Assembly (NCBI RefSeq): GCF_037381185.1
Contig: NZ_JARRQY010000028.1
Coordinates: 1-64,000 of the forward strand
Reading direction: 5' to 3'
DNA length: 64,000 nt
From: Acidihalobacter_A sp037381185
GTDB lineage: Bacteria; Pseudomonadota; Gammaproteobacteria; DSM-5130; Acidihalobacteraceae
Shown: one piece after another, positions 55,099-64,000 of the stretch
How positions within the stretch are numbered: position 1 is the stretch's first letter
Layout: each line of letters begins with the position of its first letter
Translations under genes and position numbers: made by a program
Notes under the pieces: model-generated
Seen by the model: the letters and a program-made list of their open reading frames with translations, nothing else
Told to the model about the DNA's origin: nothing
Database searches by the model: none

Positions 55099-56070
55099 TC
55101 AGTCCTCCTCGTCATATGCCAAGCGCCGAGCGTTCATCTCATCGGTCACCAGCATATTGGCGTAACGACCACGCAGCACCGCCCGGATGATTTTGAACTT
55201 GTGTTTGCCGCCCGCCGCAACCACCACGTTCGGTATCGCGCGCAGGTCATCCAGACCAACCGCAACGACCCGACGATTCAACTCGTGATCCACGAGCTGG
55301 CCATAAGCATCGACAAACTGCCCCAACACGTCGCCGACTGCACCCGCCCGACGCAAGCCCTCTATGTCCTGCTTGCGACCGATCCCGTAGGAAACGACCA
55401 GCGACTGAGTCATATCCCCGAGAGCGGCCAAGGCAAGATCGGCTTTACGGGCCCGAAGGCACGTCTCGTGGATGGTTTCCTGCTCGAGAAATGCATCCCT
55501 GATCGCCCCACTTGACGCGTATATCGGTGCCGCAAAATAGTGGCAGCTGGCACCGAGTCGGTTGGCGAACTCGGACACGATCTGAAATGTGTTGATCGAG
55601 GGGCAATACGACAATCCGCCCTGCATGGAAACAAGATTCATCTTTCTATAGTTGGCCCCATTAATGGCCCGCAGGGTATGCGCCATCGTTCGCCCCCACC
55701 CGATGGCCACGGTCTGACCGTCCGCAAACTGCGTATTCAAAAACGCGCCTGCGCCCGCACCAACCGCATTGCTGACATCGATATCGTCTGCAAGTACCGG
55801 CACCACGATCGCCTTCGCAAGCCCATAGCGCCGCTCGATTTCCTGCTCCAGAGAAACACATTCCGATAATTTGCTGTTGATTCGAATTTGAACGATTCCA
55901 GAGTGCCTGCTGGCAGACAGCAGGCGATTGATACGCACACGACTGGTGCGCATACGCGTCGCAATCTGCTGCTGTGTCAAATCGCCGAAGTAGTAGTACC
56001 AGGCCACACGCGCTTGAAGCTGTTCCTCTTCATCGGTCAAATCAAAACTCAGATCGGACTCGTCCATCAT
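55099..56070 (-). CDS. SorC/DeoR-type sugar-responsive regulator
   Basis: A 323-residue transcription factor with an N-terminal helix-turn-helix (VAWYYYFGDLTQQQIATRMRTSRVRINRLLSASRHSGIV) and a C-terminal sugar-binding SorC domain (VAIGWGRTMAHTLRAI, VSMQGGLSYCPSINTF, VVVAAGGKHKFKIIRAVLRG). It is the likely controller of the flanking polyol transport and catabolic genes, with an effector such as a sugar or sugar phosphate. Tandem operator-like motifs lie in the divergent promoter at 57.6 kb. Confidence 0.93.
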   Translation of the reverse strand: MMDESDLSFDLTDEEEQLQARVAWYYYFGDLTQQQIATRMRTSRVRINRLLSASRHSGIVQIRINSKLSECVSLEQEIERRYGLAKAIVVPVLADDIDVSNAVGAGAGAFLNTQFADGQTVAIGWGRTMAHTLRAINGANYRKMNLVSMQGGLSYCPSINTFQIVSEFANRLGASCHYFAAPIYASSGAIRDAFLEQETIHETCLRARKADLALAALGDMTQSLVVSYGIGRKQDIEGLRRAGAVGDVLGQFVDAYGQLVDHELNRRVVAVGLDDLRAIPNVVVAAGGKHKFKIIRAVLRGRYANMLVTDEMNARRLAYDEED

Positions 56071-56376
56071 GTTTCCTTTGAAAATCCATCATTCATAGCA
56101 GTCAGCGCATTACCTAACTGTAGCTAGGACACCGAATCCGACGTGTTGGCGCGCGCAGGCGACACCCATCGGGATCACTATCCTCATCTCAAGAGGTTCG
56201 AAACCAGCGGAGTCGAAAACCGGCGCTATTACCGAACGACCATCGTCACGCGACCACTACCTATGCACCGCATTTTCGTATCGTTCCACCACCTTTGATT
56301 GACCGAATCCTCCTGGATCGAAGGCCTTAAAGTCTCAAAGATACAGCCCGGCAGTGCGACGCAACCACCCCATGAC
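56071..56376. other. Gene-free interval between the SorC gene and the ABC ATPase gene
   Basis: About 300 nt, less GC-rich than its surroundings. It must hold any separate promoter for the SorC-epimerase pair, but no box stands out. I saw no hairpin with a T run and no convincing small gene. Confidence 0.4.
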
Positions 56377-57486
56377 TTATCCGCACGTGCGTGTCAGCGC
56401 TTGCCCTTCAAGGTTGAACAAATGGCAGAGGTCGGCGTTGAGAACGATGTCCAAACGATCCCCACAGGAGATTTCGTCATGCGTCCCAGGACTCTTCAAT
56501 TCAACGGTTGACTCGCCCGCGATCTGAAGATGCACGAGAATTTCCCCGCCCAGGTGCTCAACCACGACGACCTCTCCCGACACTGTTGCATCCACCTGCC
56601 CTTCCACGGCGGCTTTCAGGCCGACATGCTCGGGACGCACGCCAAATTTGAGTTCGTCGCCAGGAGCGAGGTTTTCACCGGCAACCGGCATCTTGAGCGA
56701 AACCTCGCCCGGCAATCTCACCGTAACACCACTTTCATCGACGGCGGCCACCGAGACGTCCAGGAAGTTCATCTTGGGCGAGCCGATAAAGCCGGCGACG
56801 AACATATTGTTCGGTCGGCGATACAACTCAAGCGGAGTTCCAAGCTGCTCCAGTCGGCCCTGATTGAGCACGGCGATTCTATCCGCCATGGTCATCGCCT
56901 CGACCTGGTCATGCGTGACGTAGACCACCGTGGTACCCAGGCGGCGATGCAGCTTGATTAGCTCAACCCGCATCTGGACCCTCAACGCCGCATCGAGATT
57001 CGACAGCGGTTCGTCGAACAAGAATACCCTGGGTTCACGGACAATCGAACGGCCAATGGCCACACGCTGACGCTGTCCTCCCGACAGTGCTGCAGGCTTG
57101 CGGCCAAGAAGGTGTTCGATCTGAAGCAGCTCGGCCGCCGCATGCACCGCACGTTCAACCTCTTCGCGAGGTTTCTTCGCCAGTTTGAGACCGAAAGCAA
57201 TGTTGTCGAACACGGTCATATGCGGGTACAGGGCATATGACTGAAACACCATTGCGACGCCGCGCCTGGCGGGAGGGGCGTGGGTCACCTCGTCCGAACC
57301 GATTAAAACCTGACCGGAAGTCGCACGCTCCAGCCCGGCGATGGTGCGCAACAAGGTGCTCTTGCCACAGCCTGACGGGCCCACAAAAACCATGAACTCG
57401 CCATCTCGAATGTCGATATTGATGTCCGCGAGCACACTCTGCCCATCGAACTGTTTCGCAATGTGATTGAGCCGGACTTGCGCCAT
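56377..57486 (-). CDS. Sugar/polyol ABC transporter ATP-binding subunit (UgpC/MalK type)
   Basis: A 369-residue ATPase of the carbohydrate CUT1 family. Walker A GPSGCGKST, Q-loop FQSYALYPHMTVFDNIAFGL, signature LSGGQRQRVAIGRSIV, Walker B VFLFDEPLSNLDA and the switch His in YVTHDQVEAMTMADR are all present. The C-terminal OB/TOBE regulatory domain is complete (FGVRPEHVGLK, VVVEHLGGEILVHLQ). It is transcribed divergently from the binding protein and permeases it must serve. Confidence 0.95.
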   Translation of the reverse strand: MAQVRLNHIAKQFDGQSVLADINIDIRDGEFMVFVGPSGCGKSTLLRTIAGLERATSGQVLIGSDEVTHAPPARRGVAMVFQSYALYPHMTVFDNIAFGLKLAKKPREEVERAVHAAAELLQIEHLLGRKPAALSGGQRQRVAIGRSIVREPRVFLFDEPLSNLDAALRVQMRVELIKLHRRLGTTVVYVTHDQVEAMTMADRIAVLNQGRLEQLGTPLELYRRPNNMFVAGFIGSPKMNFLDVSVAAVDESGVTVRLPGEVSLKMPVAGENLAPGDELKFGVRPEHVGLKAAVEGQVDATVSGEVVVVEHLGGEILVHLQIAGESTVELKSPGTHDEISCGDRLDIVLNADLCHLFNLEGQALTRTCG

Positions 57487-57580
57487 CGACCTCTCTCCTC
57501 ATATTACCTATTGAATTTATTCGTATTTTTCAGAAAAAAGCCGACCACCACAGTGGCGAGCGGCGTTGACATCCATGAAG

Positions 57581-57632
57581 GCTTGAACTAAATGTCTAAG
57601 AACATATGTAGCATAGCTTGAACTAATGTTCA
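57581..57632. promoter_or_regulatory. Tandem operator candidate for the SorC regulator
   Basis: Two copies of a 16-nt motif 35 bp apart in the 370-nt divergent region: GCTTGAACTAAATGTC (57581-57596) and GCTTGAACTAATGTTC (57616-57631). The second contains the dyad TGAAC-TAAT-GTTCA. AACATATGTA between them is a further small palindrome. Position between the ATPase gene and the binding-protein gene suggests control of both directions. Confidence 0.6.
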
Positions 57633-57856
57633 CGATTTAGCGCTCCCGAGCACTCGAACATTCACGATGAGACTTAACGAAAAAACCGCGCTTGGTCTTT
57701 ACCGACGACAACACAAGGGGGATTACTCAAGCCACCAACATATTGCGCTCGTTCCTAGTCACTGGAGTCAGCGCACACACCCATGCTTCGAAGCATGGGC
57801 GATCTAACGCAAGACACTTAAAAAACACGACAAGTGACAGTTTGAGGAGAACCGTA

Positions 57857-59203
57857 ATGAAGAAACGATGGCAAGTCCTGGGCGCTGCTCTGCTGATCGC
57901 GGGGGCGCACAACGCATACGCGTGGAACCTGAAACAGGCGGCTGAGCCCTACAAGGGAGAGACCATCACCGTTGTCGGCTTAGAGCGCCCGAGCTATCGT
58001 GCCGCACAAAAGCTGACGCCTATTTTCGAGAAGGAAACAGGCATTCACGTCAAATGGGCCATTTACCCGTACGAGAGCACTCTCAAAGCGGAAATGCTCA
58101 ACTTCGTCTCCAATTCCCAGCAGTATGACGTCGTGCTCAGCGATGTCGTATGGCCAGTCACCTTCGTCGACGGGGGTTGGGTCGTACCGATCAAGCACTT
58201 CCTAGACGACCCGAAATTGCGCGATCCCAACATCAATCTCAAAGGCTTTTTCCCAATCTGGCTGGCGAGCTTTACCGTGCACGACAAGCTCTATGGCCTG
58301 CCCTTCGATTCCTACGCCGGGCTCCTGTACTACAACAAATCCATGTTCAGGAAAGCGGGTATCCAACACCCGCCGAAGACCTGGGAGGAACTGCGCTCGG
58401 ATGCCGCCAAACTCACCGACAAGGACAAAGGCGTGTATGGGTATGCCTTGCAGTCAGCTCTGGGAGAGACCCAGACGGCGGACGGCTTCGCCCGTTTTCT
58501 CTGGCCCTGGGGCGGTCGTTTCATCGACACCGCGACGCACAAGGTTCTGGTCAATGACCCGCAGTCCGTCAAGGGAATCGAATTCCGCCACAGCCTGCTG
58601 AAATACATGCCATCCGGCATTGTCTCCGACAACCATGGTCAAGTGGTCCAGATGCTGATCCAGAAGCGGGTTGCGATGATTACCGAGTGGTCGGCGTTTT
58701 ACTCAACGCTAAAGCAATCGGCGATCGGCGACGAACTCGGAATCGCCCCGGAACCCAAAGGCCCTCACGGTGCGTACGCAGCTTTTGGCGGCTTCGCCTA
58801 CATGGTCAGCTCCGAGGTACCGAAGAAGCGGCAAAATGCCGCATGGCTGTTCGTGCAGTGGCTCACTTCGCAACAGATGGCCAAGCCGCTGATCAATGCC
58901 GGAGCGGTCGTCGCCCGCAAGGCGGCCGATACCGATGCGCAGATTCAAGCCAAGTACCCCTATCTCAAGCCGATGGTCTACACCTGGGAGCATGCGAGCG
59001 TGCCGGACTGGCGTCCACAACTGGGCTGCTATCCGCGTTTCTCGAACATCGTGTCCAACTGGGGAACACGCATCGAACTTGGCCGCGTACCGATCAAGGC
59101 GGGTCTGGACAAGATGGCCGAGAAGCTCTCGAGCTACATGCAGACCGCGAACTGCTGGTCGCGCACGAACGCGCCCGAAAAGTACATGGCACGTTACAAA
59201 TAA
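57857..59203 (+). CDS. Sugar/polyol ABC transporter substrate-binding protein
   Basis: A 448-residue periplasmic family 1 solute-binding protein. Signal peptide MKKRWQVLGAALLIAGAHNAYA; GAGGAG six bases before the ATG fixes the start at 57857. Typical stretches are ITVVGLERPSYRAAQKLTPIFEKETG, YDVVLSDVVWP, GLPFDSYAGLLYYNKSMFRKAG and QNAAWLFVQWLTSQQMAKP. It resembles binding proteins for sorbitol, mannitol or arabitol, but the ligand cannot be read from sequence. It heads the plus-strand operon. Confidence 0.95.
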   Translation: MKKRWQVLGAALLIAGAHNAYAWNLKQAAEPYKGETITVVGLERPSYRAAQKLTPIFEKETGIHVKWAIYPYESTLKAEMLNFVSNSQQYDVVLSDVVWPVTFVDGGWVVPIKHFLDDPKLRDPNINLKGFFPIWLASFTVHDKLYGLPFDSYAGLLYYNKSMFRKAGIQHPPKTWEELRSDAAKLTDKDKGVYGYALQSALGETQTADGFARFLWPWGGRFIDTATHKVLVNDPQSVKGIEFRHSLLKYMPSGIVSDNHGQVVQMLIQKRVAMITEWSAFYSTLKQSAIGDELGIAPEPKGPHGAYAAFGGFAYMVSSEVPKKRQNAAWLFVQWLTSQQMAKPLINAGAVVARKAADTDAQIQAKYPYLKPMVYTWEHASVPDWRPQLGCYPRFSNIVSNWGTRIELGRVPIKAGLDKMAEKLSSYMQTANCWSRTNAPEKYMARYK

Positions 59204-59228
59204 CGCTTCCTCCAAAGACGGCGCCTGT

Positions 59229-59253
59229 CCCCGATGCCATCTCGGCATCGGGG
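59229..59253 (+). terminator. Stable hairpin between binding-protein and permease genes
   Basis: CCCCGATGCC/GGCATCGGGG, a perfect 10-bp stem with a 5-nt loop, followed by GCTCTTATC without a real T run. Placed after the binding-protein gene, it fits a partial terminator or 3'-end stabiliser that keeps the binding protein in excess over the permeases, as in maltose-type operons. Confidence 0.6.
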
Positions 59254-59364
59254 GCTCTTATCATCGCGAGCCGCTCAAACACATTGAGTCAGCCCTTCGG
59301 GGCAAGACCTGGAAATGCGTGAGGATACGCCGGGTAATCGACGGCATTGGTGGAGACTTCATGA

Positions 59365-60267
59365 ATGAAAGTTGAGATTCAGGACACCCAGGAAAAACGT
59401 CCGATCAGGGAAGTTCTAGAACCTTGGTTCTTCATTGGACCGTCACTGGTCTTATTGCTGCTCATCGGCCTCTACCCCATCGTCTATACCGCCTACATGT
59501 CCCTCCACCATTGGGTGATGGGCATGGGCATACCGACGTTCAATGGCATCCACAACTACATCGTCGCGTTCACTTCGACCTCGTTCAGGGAATCCACGCT
59601 GCGAACCCTCTTCCTGCTGACATGTACATTGCCGATCGAGATGATCCTAGGTCTGGGTATCGCGCTCGCTCTGGACGCGCAGTACAACCAGCGGTTGAAA
59701 CGGTTGCTGCAAATCTGCCTGGTGATACCCATCGCGATCACTCCAGCGGTGATCGGGCTGCTCACTCAAGTGATGTTCAACCAGCAATTGGGAATCATCA
59801 ACTACTTGCTGGGCCAGATAGGCTTGGGCCCCTACGATTGGCTCGGCGGGTACACCAGCGCCTTCGTCACGGTCTGCATCGTCCAAATCTGGGAGTGGAC
59901 ACCGTTCGTCGCACTCGTGCTGTCGGCGAGTCTTGCCACCGTGCCCACGGATATCGAAGAAGCCGTAATGCTGGAGACGGAACGTTGGTGGCCTCGTTTC
60001 AAGAGCGTCATGCTGCCTTTTATGTGGCCAGGCATTACCGCGGCCCTCGTTTTCCAGACCGCCTTCATTCTCAAAGAATTCGGAATGATCTACTCGATCG
60101 AAAAAGGCGGACCTGGTTCGGCCACGGAAGTTGCCATGATTCACATCCAGCGCATCGCATTTCGAGGGTTCGATATCGGCGTCGCATCGGCGGAATCCCT
60201 TTTGATGCTGGTTCTATCCATCGTCCTCGCGCGCATTTATATCAAGTTGTTCTATCGCGAAGTCTGA
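59365..60267 (+). CDS. Sugar/polyol ABC transporter permease (MalF/UgpA type)
   Basis: A 300-residue inner-membrane permease with six predicted segments beginning WFFIGPSLVLLLLIGLYPIVYTAYMSL. The EAA loop that contacts the ATPase is DIEEAVMLETERWWPRFKSVMLPFMWPGI; it departs from the consensus with TERWW in place of the usual GA(S/T). GGAG nine bases upstream supports the start. First of the permease pair. Confidence 0.94.
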   Translation: MKVEIQDTQEKRPIREVLEPWFFIGPSLVLLLLIGLYPIVYTAYMSLHHWVMGMGIPTFNGIHNYIVAFTSTSFRESTLRTLFLLTCTLPIEMILGLGIALALDAQYNQRLKRLLQICLVIPIAITPAVIGLLTQVMFNQQLGIINYLLGQIGLGPYDWLGGYTSAFVTVCIVQIWEWTPFVALVLSASLATVPTDIEEAVMLETERWWPRFKSVMLPFMWPGITAALVFQTAFILKEFGMIYSIEKGGPGSATEVAMIHIQRIAFRGFDIGVASAESLLMLVLSIVLARIYIKLFYREV

Positions 60268-60334
60268 AAATCAAGAACAGGATCAACCGCATTCTCTCAC
60301 GCTGATGACAACGGTTTCGCGACTGGAGACAAAA

Positions 60335-61159
60335 ATGGCCTCGGATTACATCAAAAGAACACTGCATGCCCTGGCACTCTTGCTCATGCTGCTGATTATT
60401 CTCTTCCCGCTGTACTGGATGGTCACCGCTTCCCTAAAAACCGATGACCAGATATTCAGCATCCCACCGGTATGGCTGTGGCAGCCGACCTTAAAGGGCT
60501 ACATCGATGCCATCGAGCAATCCGGCATGCTTAGGGCGCTGTTGAACTCATTCATCGTTACCGGAGGCGCCGTCGTTCTCGGACTCTTGGTATCGGCACC
60601 GGCCGCGTACGGAATCGCGCGCTACCAGTTCAAGGGGCGCAAGGAAATTTGGTTCTGGTATGTCACGAACTGGATGCTAGTACCCGTCGTAGTCCTCATC
60701 CCCTTCTATCTGACGGCCTCCAAACTGCATTTGATCAACAATCCGGTCATTCTGATTCTGATCTATCAGATCTTTGTAGTGCCCTTGATGGTGTGGCTTC
60801 TGGTCGATCAATTCCGCTCGGTCCCGATCGCCCTGGAAGAAGCCGCTCAATTGGACGGCCTCAGCCGCTTCGGCATCTTCCTGCGCATCTGCTTACCGCT
60901 GGTCAAACCCGGCATAGCCGTTTCGGCAATCCTGGCCGGCATATTCGCATGGAACAACCTTTTGTACGCCTTCATCCTCATGCCGGGCCAAAGCGCACGG
61001 ACGGCTTCCACCATCGCCTTGTCATATCTCGGTGGATACATCGTGCCGTGGACCAAGGTGATGGCCAGTGCATCGATGATCTGCGCACCGGTCATTCTCG
61101 GCGGCATCGTCGCCCATAAGCATATCGCGCGAGGACTCACCCTCGGAGCCGTCAAATAG
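60335..61159 (+). CDS. Sugar/polyol ABC transporter permease (MalG/UgpE type)
   Basis: A 274-residue inner-membrane permease. The N-terminal LLLMLLIILFPLYWMVTASLKTDDQIF and the EAA loop LEEAAQLDGLSRFGIFLRICLPLVKPGI are standard for the MalG family. I start it at ATG 60335, which has GGAG upstream; an ATG at 60305 would add ten residues. It completes the CUT1 transporter with the ATPase encoded divergently. Confidence 0.94.
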   Translation: MASDYIKRTLHALALLLMLLIILFPLYWMVTASLKTDDQIFSIPPVWLWQPTLKGYIDAIEQSGMLRALLNSFIVTGGAVVLGLLVSAPAAYGIARYQFKGRKEIWFWYVTNWMLVPVVVLIPFYLTASKLHLINNPVILILIYQIFVVPLMVWLLVDQFRSVPIALEEAAQLDGLSRFGIFLRICLPLVKPGIAVSAILAGIFAWNNLLYAFILMPGQSARTASTIALSYLGGYIVPWTKVMASASMICAPVILGGIVAHKHIARGLTLGAVK

Positions 61160-61393
61160 GCGCAGCCCCCACATTGCTCAACGCCAATTGGAACTGATTT
61201 TGCGACTGCTCAGAAACGATATTTCGGTAGCCCTGCGACCAGCCACGGCTTAGTCGACAACAGCCGATATCGATCGCCTGAATGAACGGCCACCAACATG
61301 CTTTTTGGGCTCGCACCGAAGTTTTCAAATGAGCCACCGGACTCGGCGCAAAAGCGGCCGAGTGTTTTTTCGTTGAAAATCAGGAGAGTTGAT

Positions 61394-62122
61394 ATGACAC
61401 AGGCACTAGCAGGAAAAATCGCGGTCATTACCGGCGCGGCCTCGGGTATTGGTCGCGCGAGTGCGCACGCCATGTCGGCAGCGGGCGCGCGAGTCGTGCT
61501 CGTGGACCGTGACGAGGCAGGCCTCGAAGCATTGTCCAGTGAACTCGGGGGGAACGCCGTCCCTCTGGCCGCAGACTTGCTGGATACGAATAGCTGCTCC
61601 GCGTTGATTCCCAACATCCTAGAACGGACCGGCCATGTGGATATCTTCCATGCGAACGCCGGAACCTATATCGGCGGTGACTTGATCGAGGCCGACTCCG
61701 ACAGCATCGACAAGATGCTCAATCTGAACGTCAACGTAGTCATGAAAAACGTTCACGACGTACTGCCCCACATGATTGAACGCGGCACCGGCGACATCAT
61801 CGTTACAGGCTCCGTCGCCGGACATTACCCCGTAGCCTGGGAACCGGTCTATGCCTCGTCGAAATGGGCGATAAGGTGTTTCGTGCAAACCACGCGCAGA
61901 CAGGTATTCAAACACGGCATTCGTATCGGAGAAGTCTCTCCGGGCCCCGTAAACAGCGCGCTGCTGTCCGATTGGCCTGAGGAAAATCTCAGGAAACTAA
62001 AGGAGGCGGGAAGTCTCATTGAACCGACCGAAATCTCCGATACCGTCATGTTCATGCTGACTCGTCCCCGCAACGTCACGATTCGCGACGTAGTCATCGT
62101 GCCGAGCAGTTTCGATATGTAG
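61394..62122 (+). CDS. Short-chain dehydrogenase/reductase, probable polyol dehydrogenase
   Basis: A 242-residue Rossmann-fold SDR. Cofactor motif ITGAASGIGRAS, the NAG motif HANAGTYIGG and the catalytic Ser and Tyr-x-x-x-Lys in GSVAGHYPVAWEPVYASSKWA are present. Asp in VLVDRDEAGLEAL after the second strand suggests NAD(H) rather than NADP(H). In this cluster it probably oxidises the imported polyol to a ketose, as ribitol 2-dehydrogenase-like SDRs do. AGGAGAG upstream fixes the ATG at 61394. Confidence 0.92.
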   Translation: MTQALAGKIAVITGAASGIGRASAHAMSAAGARVVLVDRDEAGLEALSSELGGNAVPLAADLLDTNSCSALIPNILERTGHVDIFHANAGTYIGGDLIEADSDSIDKMLNLNVNVVMKNVHDVLPHMIERGTGDIIVTGSVAGHYPVAWEPVYASSKWAIRCFVQTTRRQVFKHGIRIGEVSPGPVNSALLSDWPEENLRKLKEAGSLIEPTEISDTVMFMLTRPRNVTIRDVVIVPSSFDM

Positions 62123-62339
62123 AAGCGCCCCACTCCGGATTGCGTGCACGCCTTGTTTCGTATACCGGCGGGAGCCTCTCGCAATGCCCCGACATGGCCG
62201 ATACCTGTCTCCTCGCCACGCAGCAGGCCATGTCGACGGTATTGACCGGGCAGGCATCGGCGCCGGCAAAATATATATCGCGTCCATAGGCCCGCAAGCG
62301 CGGCGCCGCACTCCAGACAAACAAGAGGAAGCGCCCGCC

Positions 62340-63017
62340 ATGCCCGATTCGAAAGTCGCTTTTCTGTTCGATCTCGATGGAACCCTGGTCGACAGCGTCT
62401 ACCAGCATGTCCTCGCGTGGCACGAGGCTCTCAGCGCCGAGCAGATAGAGTTGTCGATATGGCGCATTCATCGCAAGATCGGCATGAGCGGTGGCCTGTT
62501 CACTCAGATGTTGCTGCGGGAGACCGGGCTCGAGTTCACTTCAGAGCGGATGGAACGGCTGCAGCAAAGGCACACGGAAGTCTACCGACGGCACGCCGGC
62601 GAAGTAAGACCGCTCCCCGGAGCCCGTGCCCTAGTCAGCGCACTGAGGGACAAAGGGGTTCCGTGGGCGATCGCGACCAGCGGACGCATGGAAACGGCAC
62701 GTTCCGCGCTAAACCTGATCGGCATCGACTTGGCAGATGTGCCCATCGTCACTCGGGACCAAGTCAAAAACGCCAAACCGGATCCGGACCTGTTCATCAC
62801 CGCGGCTCAGCGCCTAGGAGTGGCAATCGAGTCGACGATGGTCGTCGGCGACAGCGTCTGGGACATACTCGCGGCCCAGCGTGCCCGCGCACTGGGCATC
62901 GGCCTGCTTTCAGGAGGTTACAGTCCGGATGAACTCAAGGAAGCCGGTGCTTACCGAGTATACGAGGATCCGGCCGATCTGCTTAACCATCTAGACGAAG
63001 TTGGGGTTCGGCAATAA
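62340..63017 (+). CDS. HAD-family hydrolase (phosphoglycolate-phosphatase-like)
   Basis: A 225-residue HAD phosphatase with a helical C1 cap. The nucleophile motif is FLFDLDGTLVDS, motif II AIATSGRMETA, motif III Lys in VKNAKPDPDLF, and motif IV MVVGDSVWDILAA. The substrate is unknown; within a sugar operon a sugar-phosphate phosphatase removing toxic intermediates is plausible. It is followed 175 nt later by the xylulokinase gene. Confidence 0.9.
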   Translation: MPDSKVAFLFDLDGTLVDSVYQHVLAWHEALSAEQIELSIWRIHRKIGMSGGLFTQMLLRETGLEFTSERMERLQQRHTEVYRRHAGEVRPLPGARALVSALRDKGVPWAIATSGRMETARSALNLIGIDLADVPIVTRDQVKNAKPDPDLFITAAQRLGVAIESTMVVGDSVWDILAAQRARALGIGLLSGGYSPDELKEAGAYRVYEDPADLLNHLDEVGVRQ

Positions 63018-63192
63018 GGCGCAAAACGCGGAATAGCGGCAAACATCGAACCGATCTCGTGGCCTCAGCGGCTACCGTGGGCCGCTGGCGCACCGAACGC
63101 GGCTGAGCACTCCGTTAAAGGCGGTCCCGAAACAATGGGCCTGTGACATTTCCTGGCCGACCCGCATCCTGTATCGCGAAGGAGTACTGCAC

Positions 63193-64000
63193 ATGAACAG
63201 CAATGCATCCCGGCACTATTTCATCGGCCTCGATGTCGGCACGAGCAGCACGAAGGGCTTACTCGTCGACACCGAAGGCAACGTCCTGGCCGCTGCCAGC
63301 AGAGACTACCCGCTGGACACCCCGAAACCAGGCTGGACGGAGCAAGATCCATCGCTGTGGTGGGAAGCCTCGCGCGAAATACTGCAGGAACTCTGCCATC
63401 AGGCACCGACCGCTCCCGCGGCTGTCGGCCTCACGGGACAGATGCACGGAGCGGTATTCCTGGACGCTTGCGGCGAAGTCATTCGTCCAGCCTTGCTCTG
63501 GAACGACCAGCGCACCGAAACGCAAAGCGCTGAGATCGAACGCCGTATCGGTTCCGAGCAGCTCCGCACGATAACCGGCAACCCAGCGCTTACCGGCTTC
63601 CAGGCACCGAAAATTCTCTGGCTGCGAGAGCATGAACCGCACCACTACCAACAGATCAGCCAGATCCTGCTGCCCAAGGACTATATCCGCTACCGACTCA
63701 GTTCGACGTTCGCCACCGATGTCTCCGATGCGGCGGGAACGATGCTCCTGGACATCGAACGGCGTAACTGGTCGGACGACATTCTGCGGGAACTCCAGAT
63801 TCCACGGAAGTGGATGCCGAGAGTGTATGAAAGCGCGGAAATCTGCGCTCGAGTCTCGGTCGAAGGTGCCGGCAGTACCGGCTTAGTCGAAGGCACGCCG
63901 ATTGTAGCGGGAGCAGGAGACAACGCCGCCGCGGCGGTCGGCTCAGGCATCGTCGAAGAAAACACCGCACTGGTATCCGTTGGGACATCCGGAGTCGTCT
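63193..64000 (+). CDS. xylB: Xylulokinase (N-terminal part, cut by window edge)
   Basis: An FGGY-family kinase converting D-xylulose to D-xylulose 5-phosphate. 269 residues are present of the usual 480 to 500. FIGLDVGTSSTKGLLVD is the N-terminal phosphate loop, GLTGQMHGAVFLD the xylulokinase signature, LLWNDQRT the substrate Asp region and VAGAGDNAAAAVGSGIV the start of the second domain. AAGGAG upstream fixes the ATG at 63193. Its presence points to D-xylulose as the exit metabolite of the polyol cluster. Confidence 0.94.
   Translation, partial: MNSNASRHYFIGLDVGTSSTKGLLVDTEGNVLAAASRDYPLDTPKPGWTEQDPSLWWEASREILQELCHQAPTAPAAVGLTGQMHGAVFLDACGEVIRPALLWNDQRTETQSAEIERRIGSEQLRTITGNPALTGFQAPKILWLREHEPHHYQQISQILLPKDYIRYRLSSTFATDVSDAAGTMLLDIERRNWSDDILRELQIPRKWMPRVYESAEICARVSVEGAGSTGLVEGTPIVAGAGDNAAAAVGSGIVEENTALVSVGTSGVV

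Overview
The window is a GC-rich chromosomal segment from a gammaproteobacterium. Conserved gammaproteobacterial neighbourhoods point there: hda-perM-DUF2066/purM-purN-DUF3108, tldD-nitrilase-yhdP-rng-maf, rsfS-nadD-proA, and holA-lptE-leuS with a ybeL-like gene beside them. I cannot name the genus from sequence alone. No rRNA, tRNA, CRISPR array, phage or transposase gene was recognised.

Layout. 1-4.2 kb: a tolC-adaptor-RND tripartite efflux operon on the minus strand, with the pump running off the left edge. 4.4-18.6 kb: housekeeping genes (proS, acylphosphatase, YihY, LysM and DUF4398 lipoproteins, ArsC/YffB, WrbA-like, hda, perM, purMN, a flavin disulfide reductase and a rhodanese). 18.7-19.5 kb: composite repeat element A. 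19.6-30.8 kb: a minus-strand block with pmbA, tldD, nitrilase, yhdP (interrupted by in-frame stops), rng, maf and rlmH. 31.2-36.7 kb: an IclR regulator, a thiamine-diphosphate transketolase-like enzyme and a DUF1537 sugar-acid kinase, with repeat element B between the last two. 36.7-46.0 kb: a glycerol/dihydroxyacetone regulon (dhaM-HPr-EI fusion, dhaL, dhaK, glpF, glpK, glpD) with a divergent DeoR/GlpR repressor. 46.2-54.0 kb: rsfS, nadD, proA, holA, lptE, leuS, a glycine-zipper lipoprotein and a zinc-ribbon protein. 54.2-64 kb: a polyol/sugar import and catabolism cluster (epimerase, SorC regulator, ABC transporter, SDR, HAD phosphatase, xylulokinase) read from a divergent control region.

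The most unusual structure is the pair of elements A and B. Each has two inverted arms around a 64-nt core bounded by a 10-bp inverted repeat. All four arms carry the same chain of hairpins, and several stems differ by compensatory base changes. That is the signature of a selected nucleic-acid structure rather than of coding. A and B lie about 15 kb apart in opposite orientation.

Three genes look damaged. yhdP is split by a short G/T-rich segment holding three in-frame stops. leuS loses recognisable homology about 70 residues before its expected end and runs into lptE. A small gene upstream of pmbA appears frameshifted. Whether these are real lesions or sequence errors cannot be settled here.

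Metabolically the right half is built for glycerol, dihydroxyacetone, sugar acids and polyols. Each locus has its own regulator, and candidate operators are visible in the intergenic regions.
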